From positions 434,001 through 498,000 of the forward strand of contig JANINQ010000005.1 in assembly GCA_024508675.1 (NCBI GenBank): DNA of 64,000 bases, in the 5' to 3' direction. Positions 46,350 through 53,710 of this stretch are shown one piece after another. Within the stretch, counting starts at the first letter, position 1. The number at the start of each line of letters is the position of its first letter. Both the position numbers and the translations under genes were made by a program. This DNA is from Afipia sp. GTDB lineage: Bacteria > Pseudomonadota > Alphaproteobacteria > Rhizobiales > Xanthobacteraceae. The notes under the pieces are model-generated. The model was not told the DNA's origin. It did not search any database and saw only the letters and a list, made by a program, of their open reading frames with translations.

Positions 46350-48170
46350 ATGAAGACTGCAACGAACACATCACAGGAAGATTCGGCTGGCATAGCGGAA
46401 TCCGGCGGCATTTCAATCGAGACGATCGCCTCGCCGAATTGCATTCGCATGACCACGAATTTCGGTGAACTTCTGCTGGAGGGCTGTGTTCTTCGAGTTG
46501 GCGGGAAAAGCGGCCGCAATGCCCTCGTGCAGATGGCAGAGCTAATCGCTCGGCAAGGCCCGGCCGCCATCGCGCAAGCCGAGGGAGACTTCGTTGCGCT
46601 GATCGTTACCGGGTCTGAAGTCTACGCGTTCAAAAGTTTCACGTCCCAATACCAGCTTTATTACCGCGAATCCGACGGTGAAATCGCCAACCGGCTCTCC
46701 TGCTTTTACGACCCTGCAAGCAGCATCTGGAACGAGGACTATTTCGCACAGCATGTCCTGATTGTCCCGGGTTATCAGTTTCTTTCGCGGGAAACGCCCT
46801 TAAAGGATGTGTGCAGGGTTCGACCCGGTGAACTGGTCCGGATTGGAGGAAGCGGTGTCAATTGCCAACAACTCGTCCGGCGCGACTACAGATATGTGTT
46901 TGATCCCGGCCAGCACCGCGAGGACGTTGCTCCTTCGATTCTGGAAATCCTGCGCGATTCAATCAAGGATCGGCTGACTGCCTATCCTGACGCAAGGATT
47001 TGTGTGGAAATTTCCGGCGGGCTTGACTCGTCGTTTATCGCCTGTCTGCTTGGCGAACAGAGGTCTTCCGGCATTCGCGGCGTGATGTTCTCTCAGCCCA
47101 ATCTGCCGTCTCACGCGATCAGCGAGGGCTATGCGCGCGAGGTTGCCGACCGATATGGAATTGATCTCACAATCATTCCACCTGAGGAATTACCCGATAC
47201 CGTCGATCAGAACCCGCAATACGCAGATGAGCCGAGCGACTTCTTCTGGTTCGGCGACTGGTTTTCACGAATGGTTGCACATTGCGCAGAGCCTGGATCA
47301 CAGGTCTTCACTGGCTATGGAGCGGACCAGCTTTTCCTGCGCTCGCCTTCTTTCCTTCCCTACCTGCTCAAACATCGCGAATTTCGTCATTTCGCAAAAG
47401 CCCTGACACCAGCAAGCCAATTGTTATCCCGTGGCCGTGCCAACATTGCCTGGCAATGCGTGCTGTCCCAGATGCCCGTCGATCTTCATGAGCATCTGAA
47501 TCGCTCATTCGCCGGCCGCCGCTGGAATCCGTGGGATGTTGGCGATGTGAGTATGCAGCGCATGCTCGGTGAGTCGGTTGACTGGCTAAGGTGCGGAAAG
47601 GATCTCCGGGACTATGAGACCGAGCGCGCATCATGGGAGCGCGAACTTGTCGGCGATGGTATTCTTTGCGACGACTGGGGTTATTTCTCCGCCCCGCGGA
47701 CCGTCACTCAAAGTCATTTCGCAGCAAAAGGGCTGATGGATGCATCACCGTTCTGCGACCTGCGTCTTCTTGACTACGTTTATGACGATGTCAGCGCGCT
47801 TCTCATTCATAATTTCGAAGGGCGGTACAAGGAACTCTTGCGGGATTGCCAGAAAGACATCGTTCCAGAGAGCCTGCGCAACCGTCAGAATGATACCTTC
47901 GTCTTCAACTCTTTCCAGCTAAGTTACGTCAACAAGTCTCGCGACTACTTTCACGGCCTGCTTCAAACAGCTCCTGAAGGCTGGATCGATCGTAAGGGCG
48001 CAGTCTATGCCCTTGAACAACTCTCATTTGGAATGACAACCAGTTCGACCCGCTCAGTATTGGCCTTGATGGGTTATCTCGGCTGGCGGGAAGCGTTTAT
48101 CGGCCATTGTGCCCGCTTCCCTGCGAACAGCGCCATTTCGCATCGCACAAAAAAGGCGGCGAACCCGTAG
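46350..48170 (+). CDS. Lasso peptide cyclase (asparagine synthetase-like)
   Basis: A 606-residue protein with an Asn-synthase domain. The ATP-pyrophosphatase loop SGGLDSS is at residues 222-228; the N-terminal half is a glutaminase-like fold without the N-terminal Cys needed for glutamine use (it begins MKTATNT). The lasso cyclase adenylates the Asp/Glu side chain of the core peptide, which the N-terminal amine then attacks to form the macrolactam. It is convergent with the precursor gene: its stop lies inside the precursor's terminator. ATG 46350 has a weak ribosome site. Confidence 0.85.
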   Translation: MKTATNTSQEDSAGIAESGGISIETIASPNCIRMTTNFGELLLEGCVLRVGGKSGRNALVQMAELIARQGPAAIAQAEGDFVALIVTGSEVYAFKSFTSQYQLYYRESDGEIANRLSCFYDPASSIWNEDYFAQHVLIVPGYQFLSRETPLKDVCRVRPGELVRIGGSGVNCQQLVRRDYRYVFDPGQHREDVAPSILEILRDSIKDRLTAYPDARICVEISGGLDSSFIACLLGEQRSSGIRGVMFSQPNLPSHAISEGYAREVADRYGIDLTIIPPEELPDTVDQNPQYADEPSDFFWFGDWFSRMVAHCAEPGSQVFTGYGADQLFLRSPSFLPYLLKHREFRHFAKALTPASQLLSRGRANIAWQCVLSQMPVDLHEHLNRSFAGRRWNPWDVGDVSMQRMLGESVDWLRCGKDLRDYETERASWERELVGDGILCDDWGYFSAPRTVTQSHFAAKGLMDASPFCDLRLLDYVYDDVSALLIHNFEGRYKELLRDCQKDIVPESLRNRQNDTFVFNSFQLSYVNKSRDYFHGLLQTAPEGWIDRKGAVYALEQLSFGMTTSSTRSVLALMGYLGWREAFIGHCARFPANSAISHRTKKAANP

Positions 48171-48180
48171 GGCCGCCGCC
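48149..48180 (-). terminator. Rho-independent terminator of the lasso precursor
   Basis: On the minus strand GGCGGC pairs with GCCGCC around an inner GGG/CCC, followed by six T. It lies 23 bp after the precursor stop and overlaps the last codons of the cyclase gene on the other strand. Confidence 0.85.
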
Positions 48181-48202
48181 AGCTTGCGCGAATGCGCTTG
48201 GC

Positions 48203-48316
48203 TTACTTGAAGTAACCCGAATACTTCTTGCCGTCGGTGCTTGGGCCGGTGTGGTTGGACTTGATCAGGGCCAGGGTGCCCAGCTTCACGAGGGTCGGCT
48301 TTGTGTAAGACTTCAC
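48203..48316 (-). CDS. Lasso peptide precursor (37 aa)
   Basis: The leader motif Y4-x-x-P7-x-L9-x-x-x-G13, recognised by lasso RRE proteins, is perfect (YTKPTLVKLG). By the usual YxxPxLxxxGxxxxxTx rule the leader ends at Ser20 and the core starts at Asn21, with Asp28 at core position 8, so an 8-residue macrolactam ring is expected. Lys19 replaces the normally conserved Thr at -2. Asp28 is the only acidic residue after the leader motif, so it must be the ring acceptor; a start at Ser20 (9-ring) is also possible. The tail has two Lys and aromatic plugs Tyr32, Tyr35 and Phe36. The only in-frame start is GTG 48316, with GGAG 7 nt upstream. A terminator follows. It is too short for most gene callers. 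Confidence 0.85.
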   Translation of the reverse strand: MKSYTKPTLVKLGTLALIKSNHTGPSTDGKKYSGYFK

Positions 48317-48478
48317 GAAATATCTCCATCAAAAAAACGGGCAAATCACGCCCAATAAATTTCTAACAGTTATAAAATGCGATGCAAGCCGGCCGGTTCA
48401 GATCGAAATCGTCGGTATGACCAAGCGGCTTCAAATCGTTCGAGCACGCAGGTGCAGCAACGGATATCGCGAACACTC
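48317..48478 (-). promoter_or_regulatory. Leader region of the lasso precursor
   Basis: About 160 bp upstream of the precursor on the minus strand. An AT-rich stretch at 48350-48380 (minus-strand CATTTTATAACTGTTAG) is the likely promoter core. Plus-strand frames here have no ribosome site. Exact promoter elements are uncertain. Confidence 0.35.
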
Positions 48479-48583
48479 TTATCGCGGCTTGCGGGAGTAG
48501 ATGTCCGCCCAGATCATCGCGCCTGCGAAAAACGCAAACATCAGAACTACGGGAATGAGCGCGATAATCGTGTCTCTCGGCAT
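48479..48583 (-). CDS. Small single-pass membrane protein, FNR-controlled
   Basis: A 34-residue peptide with one membrane helix: it begins MPRDTIIALIPVVLMFAFFA and ends with a charged DIYSRKPR tail. ATG 48583 is preferred (GGAG 6 nt upstream) over ATG 48595. A class II FNR promoter fits exactly: box centred at 48644.5, -10-like TAGATG at 48615-48610 and predicted start near 48603, 20 nt before the start codon region. I do not recognise the family. Small accessory subunits of terminal oxidases (CcoQ- or CydX-like) have this size and shape, but no oxidase gene is adjacent. Confidence 0.7.
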   Translation of the reverse strand: MPRDTIIALIPVVLMFAFFAGAMIWADIYSRKPR

Positions 48584-48637
48584 TGTCTTCTCCATTTGCA
48601 ATGGAGAGACATCTATCGCCGATGAGGGATGCGCGAA

Positions 48638-48651
48638 TTGACTTTGATCAA
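48638..48651 (-). promoter_or_regulatory. FNR/FixK box upstream of the small membrane protein
   Basis: TTGACTTTGATCAA matches the FNR consensus TTGAT-N4-ATCAA in 9 of 10 bases. Its centre lies 41.5 bp upstream of a start site inferred from the -10-like TAGATG at 48615-48610, the class II distance. It is 20 bp from the end of the fnr gene. Confidence 0.75.
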
Positions 48652-48670
48652 ACGCGCATCCTACTGCGGG

Positions 48671-49405
48671 TTAGGCCGCAGTCAGGTGATCGAGCCGTTC
48701 GCTGCTGAGAAGTCGAACGCCATCTGGAACGATGAGAATGGTTTTTTCACGCGCGAGCTTGGTCAGCGTCCGGCTCACGGTCTCAATCGTCAGCCCCAGA
48801 TAGTCGGCAATATCCTGCCGCCCCATCGGCAACGCAACGGTCACGGACAGCGGACCGATCCTCGCATACCGCATCTGGAGATTGACGAGGAATGCAGCAA
48901 CCTTCTCCTCCGCGGTCTTTCGGCCCAAGAGAAGCATCTGATCCTGTGCAAGGCTGAGTTCATGACCTGCGAACTCGTGCAGTCTTCGCAGGAAATGAGG
49001 CTTGCCGTCGATGTAGGACACGAATGAAGAACGCAGGAAACGGCAGACTTTAACTGGCGTCACCGCTTCAGCGGTCACACCATAACGATCCATTAAGGCG
49101 AGCCCAAGAAAATCGCCGGGCAACGCAAAGCCCATGATCTGACGCCGGCCGTCAGGCAGCGACTTGTAGAGACGCACGACACCTTCGGTCACATTGAAAA
49201 CGTGACTGGCGAGCGCACCCTGATCGAACAGCATGGCCTTGGGAGCAAAGGTCGTCGGCTGGCTGATCCGTTCCAGCGCTTCGAGTTCGGAGAGTTCAAG
49301 AGCACCGCAAACGCTCACCAACCGAACGCTGCATTCCGCGCATCCGGTGCTGCTACGATTGTGCTTGCACGGCTGGCCCGCTGCGCATTGTTCAACTCTG
49401 TCCAT
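48671..49405 (-). CDS. fnrN: FNR/FnrN-type oxygen-responsive regulator
   Basis: A 244-residue Crp/Fnr-family regulator. Cys22-x2-Cys25-x7-Cys33 and Cys121 are placed as the [4Fe-4S] ligands in FnrN/AadR proteins (Cys121 equals Cys122 of E. coli FNR); Cys7 and Cys13 are extra. The cyclic-nucleotide-like domain has FNVTEGVVRLYKSLPDGRRQ and the helix-turn-helix is GRQDIADYLGLTIETVSRTL with the E--SR recognition helix. It senses oxygen loss and switches on microaerobic genes. Two FNR boxes lie 56-95 bp upstream, so it is probably auto-controlled. Confidence 0.93.
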   Translation of the reverse strand: MDRVEQCAAGQPCKHNRSSTGCAECSVRLVSVCGALELSELEALERISQPTTFAPKAMLFDQGALASHVFNVTEGVVRLYKSLPDGRRQIMGFALPGDFLGLALMDRYGVTAEAVTPVKVCRFLRSSFVSYIDGKPHFLRRLHEFAGHELSLAQDQMLLLGRKTAEEKVAAFLVNLQMRYARIGPLSVTVALPMGRQDIADYLGLTIETVSRTLTKLAREKTILIVPDGVRLLSSERLDHLTAA

Positions 49406-49460
49406 CGCTGCCGCCTGTGTTGACCCGACCCTTTATGTATATACGCATTCGTCCAACATT

Positions 49461-49474
49461 TTGACCTAAATCAA
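49461..49474. promoter_or_regulatory. FNR box 1 in the fnrN upstream region
   Basis: TTGACCTAAATCAA, 9 of 10 consensus bases. Centre is 62 bp from the fnrN start codon. A start site 41.5 bp downstream would place a TACATA-like -10 within 1 bp of the expected position on the fnrN strand. Confidence 0.75.
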
Positions 49475-49486
49475 CCCCCTGAATCG

Positions 49487-49500
49487 TTGATACACGTCAA
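49487..49500. promoter_or_regulatory. FNR box 2 in the fnrN upstream region
   Basis: TTGATACACGTCAA, 9 of 10 consensus bases, 26 bp centre-to-centre from box 1. Tandem sites of this kind often allow both activation and repression of an FNR gene. It could also act on the divergent gene at 49571. Confidence 0.75.
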
Positions 49501-49570
49501 TGCCGCAGGAGCTCTGGAGCGCGCAATCTGCCTCTTTACGGGACATGATCGGCAACGAGCTCACTTGGCG

Positions 49571-50023
49571 ATGACTCAGCATTTTCAAGCGCATTCGATC
49601 GGCCTCAAGGATGCCAAGTCCGCCTACCCGCTGGTCTATCTGCACGATGCCAGCATTTCGCTGGACGAATGGATGCGTTTCGCCAGGCGGCGCTGCCGCC
49701 AACCGTCGGACCGGACCGGCCTGATCGCGATCCGGGACCGGCGCGGCCTTATCCATGCCCTATTTGGATACCGCGTCGATATCGACCTCCGCGCGCGCAA
49801 AAAACTCTGCCTCGGCAATCTGGTGGTTGCACGGATGCCCGGTCAATTGATCGACGAGGCCATCATAGCCAGCGCCAATGAACTTGCTGCCCGCTTCTCC
49901 TGCCAGACCATCAGCCTCGAACAGCCCTTCAGCCGCAGAACCGGGGTCCCCGGCACCTGCCCGACAACATACGATCTGCTGGCGAGCCGCATCAGCTTTA
50001 TCCCGAGCACGCGACGCCACTGA
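49571..50023 (+). CDS. Conserved hypothetical protein, possible GNAT fold
   Basis: A 150-residue protein without a sure family. The stretch TGLIAIRDRRGLIHALFGYR, then LCLGNLVVARMPGQLIDEAI and IASANELAARFSCQTISLEQ, recalls the strand-helix order of GNAT acetyltransferases, but the acetyl-CoA loop is not clear. ATG 49571 is taken as the start, though its ribosome site is weak; the frame is open to 49487. It is divergent from fnrN and shares its FNR-box region. Its 3' end overlaps the convergent haemoglobin gene by 26 nt. Confidence 0.6.
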   Translation: MTQHFQAHSIGLKDAKSAYPLVYLHDASISLDEWMRFARRRCRQPSDRTGLIAIRDRRGLIHALFGYRVDIDLRARKKLCLGNLVVARMPGQLIDEAIIASANELAARFSCQTISLEQPFSRRTGVPGTCPTTYDLLASRISFIPSTRRH

Positions 50024-50486
50024 GCAAAGACGTATCTGGCCGCGAATGGCGCGGCGCTTCGAGTCGGCCCTGCGCAGTCGCGATTCCCATTTCAAGGCTG
50101 TCAGCTATCCGGCGGGCTCTCTCGACAAAGTGCGCGGCGGCGCCAGGCGGACAAACCTCGGCAGCAGTTCGCTCGAAGAGCGCAAGCCAGCGATCGAAAT
50201 GCGCCCGATCGACCGGCAGATCCATATGCATACGCATCGGCTGCCCGTGATAACGGCCAGTCATCAGTGCGACCGAGGACCAGAAGGCACAGAGCTTCTC
50301 AATGTGATGCTCCCAGTCCGCAACTCTCGTAGCGAAAATCGGTCCCAGCACCGGCTCAGCCTGAATGCGCTGATAAAACAGCCTGACAAGGTGTTCGATC
50401 ATCGGCTCATCGATGCCGGTTCTCGCCATGATTTCCGCGGTGATCCGCGCCCGTCGTTCGGGACCACCCGCTTCAAGATCGCTCAT
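49998..50486 (-). CDS. Group III truncated haemoglobin
   Basis: A 162-residue globin of the TrHb3 class. KLCAFWSSVALMTGRYHGQP and PVDRAHFDRWLALFERTA carry the conserved Trp and the proximal His of the F helix. Group III globins are thought to handle NO or assist respiration at low oxygen. The C-terminus has about 30 extra polar residues. Its start overlaps the NsrR stop by 14 nt, so the pair is one operon, which supports an NO-protection role. Confidence 0.92.
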   Translation of the reverse strand: MSDLEAGGPERRARITAEIMARTGIDEPMIEHLVRLFYQRIQAEPVLGPIFATRVADWEHHIEKLCAFWSSVALMTGRYHGQPMRMHMDLPVDRAHFDRWLALFERTAAEVCPPGAAAHFVERARRIADSLEMGIATAQGRLEAPRHSRPDTSLLSGVACSG

Positions 50487-50940
50487 TGTCCATCCTCGTT
50501 TTACGCGCAGCTCGCGCTGCCGGCTGAATTCCAAAATCCTCAGGGCGCAAAACCAGATCGGCCAGCGTGTGGCGATCCAGCACGGCGACAAAGGCGCCAA
50601 GTGCTTCGTTCAGAACGCCACGTAACCGGCAGCGCGGCGTGATCAGGCACCGGTTCTCCGGCGCAAAACACTCGACCAGCGCGAAGTCCGGCTCGGTGGC
50701 CCGGACCACATCGCCAAGCCCGATCCTGTCAGGGCGCTTTGCCAGTTCGAGCCCTCCCGAACGCCCCCGCACCGCCGTGAGATACCCCGCTCGGGTAAGC
50801 TGATTCACGACCTTCATGAGATGCGCCCGGGATATTCCATAAACCCTGGCTGTCTCCTCAATGGTGATGAGCGCGCCTTCACGCGCGGCCGCATAGAGCA
50901 GCACCCGCAGCGCGTAGTCAGAAAAGTTGGTCAATCGCAT
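50473..50940 (-). CDS. nsrR: NsrR-like Rrf2 family NO-responsive repressor
   Basis: A 155-residue Rrf2 protein. Winged helix: MRLTNFSDYALRVLLYAAAR, ISRAHLMKVVNQLTRAGYL, RGRSGGLELAKRP. The cluster Cys are 91, 98 and 104 (ECFAPENRCLITPRCRL), a CX6CX5C spacing close to the CX5CX5C of known NsrR. It represses NO-detoxification genes until NO damages its Fe-S cluster. It is coupled to the truncated globin and an NsrR-type operator lies 33 bp upstream. Confidence 0.9.
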   Translation of the reverse strand: MRLTNFSDYALRVLLYAAAREGALITIEETARVYGISRAHLMKVVNQLTRAGYLTAVRGRSGGLELAKRPDRIGLGDVVRATEPDFALVECFAPENRCLITPRCRLRGVLNEALGAFVAVLDRHTLADLVLRPEDFGIQPAARAARKTRMDNERS

Positions 50941-50972
50941 CCGGCTTCCAACTCCGGTTACCTTTTGCGGAT

Positions 50973-50995
50973 AAGATATATATAAAATACTTCTT
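50973..50995. promoter_or_regulatory. NsrR operator
   Basis: A 23-bp AT-rich inverted repeat running from AAGATATATA to AATACTTCTT. It agrees at about 20 of 23 places with the NsrR consensus AAGATGYATTTAAAATRCATCTT as recalled. It should overlap the promoter of nsrR, 33 bp from the start codon. Confidence 0.7.
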
Positions 50996-51104
50996 TAGAG
51001 GAAGCCCAAATCTGCATGTCGCTTCTGCACCTTCCGGAAGGAGCGGGCCATTAGTCAGGCCGGAGTCATAGTCGGATGGAAGGGCCGATCCCTGAAAGCG
51101 GCCT

Positions 51105-51123
51105 GGCGGGATCAAATCCCGCC
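51105..51123 (-). terminator. Hairpin at the end of the SSADH gene
   Basis: A perfect 8-bp stem GGCGGGAT / ATCCCGCC with a 3-nt loop spans the stop codon of the aldehyde dehydrogenase gene. No T run follows on the minus strand, so its termination strength is doubtful. Confidence 0.45.
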
Positions 51124-52584
51124 CATGCAGAGATATTTGATCTCAAGGTAGTCCTCGATGCCGTACTTCGAGCCCTCGCGGCCATTGCCGCTCTCTTTCA
51201 TGCCACCGAAGGGCGCGATCTCGGTCGAGATGATGCCTTCGTTAATGCCCACCATGCCATATTCAAGAGCTTCAGCGACACGCCAGACCCGGCCAATATC
51301 GCGGCCATAGAAATAGGCCGCCAACCCGAACTCGGTGTCATTAGCCAGCCGGATGGCTTCCTCCTCGGTCTTGAAACGGAATACCGGTGCAACCGGACCG
51401 AATGTTTCTTCGCGGAAGATCAGCATGTCAGGCGTCGTGCCTGTCAAAACCGTCGGCTCGAAGAAGGTGCGGCCGAGCGCATGGCGATGACCGCCAATCG
51501 CGACCTTTGCGCCTTTCGACGTGGCGTCGCTGATATGCTCCTCTACCTTCTCCACGGCCGCCATGTTGATCAGCGGCCCAATGGTAACGCCCTCGCCGAA
51601 ACCGTCGCCTACCTTCAGATCGCGCACCGCCTGCGAAAGCTTTTCGACAAATGCATCATAGATGCCATCCTGCGCGAAAATGCGGTTCACGCAAACGCAC
51701 GTCTGACCGGCGTTGCGATACTTCGAAGCCATCGCACCCTTCACAGCAGCATCGACGTCTGCGTCGTCAAAGACGATAAGTGGCGCGTTGCCGCCCAACT
51801 CCATTGAGGTGCGCTTCACTGTCGAGGCACTCTGCTCCATCAGCTTCTTGCCGATCTCGGTCGAGCCAGTGAACGTCACCTTGCGGACGATGGGATTGGA
51901 TGTCATCTCGCCACCGATGGCAGAGGCCGATCCCGTCACCACCGAAAACACGCCTTTCGGCACGCCAGCCCGCTCGGCGAGAACAGCCAGCGCCAGCGCG
52001 GACAACGGCGTCTGACTTGCGGGTTTGACCACCATGGTGCAGCCGGCAGCGATTGCCGGGCCCGCCTTGCGTGTGATCATCGCCGCAGGAAAATTCCATG
52101 GCGTGATCGCCGCGCAGACGCCGATCGGCTGTTTCAGCACGACAATGCGGCGGTCCGCGGTGAATGGCGGGATCGTATCGCCGTAAACGCGCTTGCCCTC
52201 TTCCGCAAACCACTCGATGAAGCTCGCCGCATAAGCGATCTCACCCCTGCTCTCGGCAAGAGGCTTGCCCTGCTCTGCCGTCATGATCATGGCAAGATCT
52301 TCCTGATTAGCCATCATCAGATCGAACCACTTGCGCAGGATCGCCGAACGCTCTTTCGCGGTCCTGGCGCGCCACGCCGGCAGTGCTGCGTTTGCAGCCT
52401 CGATAGCGCGCTTGGTTTCTACCGCCCCCATATTTGGCACACCGCCAACAATCGCGCCCGTGGCCGGATTGTCGACCTTGATCGTCCCGCCGCCATCGGC
52501 GGCAACCCACTCGCCGCCGATAAAGCAGGCGTCACGCAGCAGCGACGAATCCTTGAGGGTAAGCTTTGAGATCTTGTCCAGCAT
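51112..52584 (-). CDS. gabD: NAD(P)-dependent succinate-semialdehyde dehydrogenase
   Basis: A 490-residue aldehyde dehydrogenase of the SSADH branch. Catalytic Cys in GQTCVCVNRIFAQDG and Glu in MELGGNAPLIVFDDADVD; NFPAAMITRKAGPAIAAGCT and GREGSKYGIEDYLEIKYLCM are typical of GabD. It oxidises succinic semialdehyde to succinate, the last step of GABA and related degradation. No GABA transaminase is adjacent, so other semialdehydes remain possible. It is divergent from an IclR regulator, 290 bp away, which probably controls it. Confidence 0.92.
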   Translation of the reverse strand: MLDKISKLTLKDSSLLRDACFIGGEWVAADGGGTIKVDNPATGAIVGGVPNMGAVETKRAIEAANAALPAWRARTAKERSAILRKWFDLMMANQEDLAMIMTAEQGKPLAESRGEIAYAASFIEWFAEEGKRVYGDTIPPFTADRRIVVLKQPIGVCAAITPWNFPAAMITRKAGPAIAAGCTMVVKPASQTPLSALALAVLAERAGVPKGVFSVVTGSASAIGGEMTSNPIVRKVTFTGSTEIGKKLMEQSASTVKRTSMELGGNAPLIVFDDADVDAAVKGAMASKYRNAGQTCVCVNRIFAQDGIYDAFVEKLSQAVRDLKVGDGFGEGVTIGPLINMAAVEKVEEHISDATSKGAKVAIGGHRHALGRTFFEPTVLTGTTPDMLIFREETFGPVAPVFRFKTEEEAIRLANDTEFGLAAYFYGRDIGRVWRVAEALEYGMVGINEGIISTEIAPFGGMKESGNGREGSKYGIEDYLEIKYLCMGGI

Positions 52585-52874
52585 GTTACGACGCCTTGTT
52601 GTTGGGCTCGACCAGCTTTGATGCAGTGAAGCCGGCGATTTTGCCCCATCCCGCGCCGATCACGGCGCGAGAATTTTGAGAACGGAACCTTATAGGAAAG
52701 TCACCGTTCCCCGCAATGTTCCGAAGGATTCTCAGGTAATCAGCGCTGCCGGATTCTGATGTACACCCGCGATGAGTATCCAGGGATTTTGACGCGCTGC
52801 ACGAACAGCTATCGATTTTCACCCCCGTTATGTATTCTTCCCATAAATCAGTCATCCAGCATGGAGAGTTGTCT

Positions 52875-53666
52875 TTGGCTACCAGGAAGAAGCGAGCGCC
52901 CGCCGGTGTCGCTGCAGTTGACAGGGCGCTTGCGATTGTTCAGGCCATCGCCTCTCAGCCTGAGCCCTGGTCGCTTGCCAAGCTGTCTGCTGCTACGGAC
53001 CTCTATAAAAGCACGATCCTGCGCTTACTCGGTTCACTGGAAAATGCGCGTTATGTCACGCGCCTGAAAGATGGCAATTATACACTCGGTCCCGCCATCT
53101 TCAGACTGGGCCTCTCATACGAGCACGCGCATCCCTTGCGCGAAATCGTCGTCCCTGTCCTTGAATCGCTGGTGAAGAACGGCACGGAAAGTGCGTCGCT
53201 CCATATCCGCCATAATGCAACGTCCCGCGTATGCCTCGTGCGCGTCGACTCCAATCATTCGACGCTGGATCGTATTCAGGCCGGAGACATCCTGCCGCTC
53301 GACCGCGGAGCCGCCGGCCGGTTGCTTGCGGCTTTTGACGGCGAGGAAACCACCGCCGCCAGACAGCTTCGCGAGAACTGCTTCGCCCTGTCAGTCGGAG
53401 AAAGGGACCCCGCATGCGCCGGCGTCGCTTGCCCCGTATTCGGTCCGGACGGTGCCGTGAAAGGTGTCTTGTCTCTATCGGGCCCGAGAGAACGCTTCAC
53501 GCCAGCAGCCATTACGCGTATGCGCGAACTTCTCCTTGCTGCAGCGGGTGCAGTAACGCAGACACTCGGCGGAAAATTTCCGGAAGTATCCAGGAGCTAT
53601 GACGCGCCTAAAAAGCTGCTCGACGCTCAATTGACAAAGAAATCCGGAAAATCAAGCGCCGGCTGA
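52875..53666 (+). CDS. IclR family transcriptional regulator
   Basis: A 263-residue IclR protein: basic N-terminus ATRKKRAPAG, winged helix (VDRALAIVQAIASQPEPWSL, LYKSTILRLLGSLENARYV) and ligand domain (SASLHIRHNATSRVCLVRVD, ILPLDRGAAGRLLAAFDG). I chose TTG 52875, 8 nt after GGAG; ATG 52830 would add 15 residues with no ribosome site. It is divergent from gabD, with a 290-bp gap in which I see no clear operator. The ligand is unknown. Confidence 0.85.
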   Translation: MATRKKRAPAGVAAVDRALAIVQAIASQPEPWSLAKLSAATDLYKSTILRLLGSLENARYVTRLKDGNYTLGPAIFRLGLSYEHAHPLREIVVPVLESLVKNGTESASLHIRHNATSRVCLVRVDSNHSTLDRIQAGDILPLDRGAAGRLLAAFDGEETTAARQLRENCFALSVGERDPACAGVACPVFGPDGAVKGVLSLSGPRERFTPAAITRMRELLLAAAGAVTQTLGGKFPEVSRSYDAPKKLLDAQLTKKSGKSSAG

Positions 53667-53710
53667 TCCGAGACACTGGAAGTTGCATCCTGACCAGAAG
53701 CCTTCCTCGT

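Noticed and set aside
48054-48344. 96-codon minus-strand frame covering the lasso precursor region
   Set aside because: It is in a different frame from the precursor, has no family features and runs through the terminator; the 37-residue frame carries the leader motif and ribosome site.
51060-51128. A tRNA-like T arm (GCGGG, 7-nt loop, CCCGC) near 51106-51122
   Set aside because: No matching acceptor stem, D arm or anticodon arm can be drawn upstream; it is better explained as a hairpin at the end of the aldehyde dehydrogenase gene.
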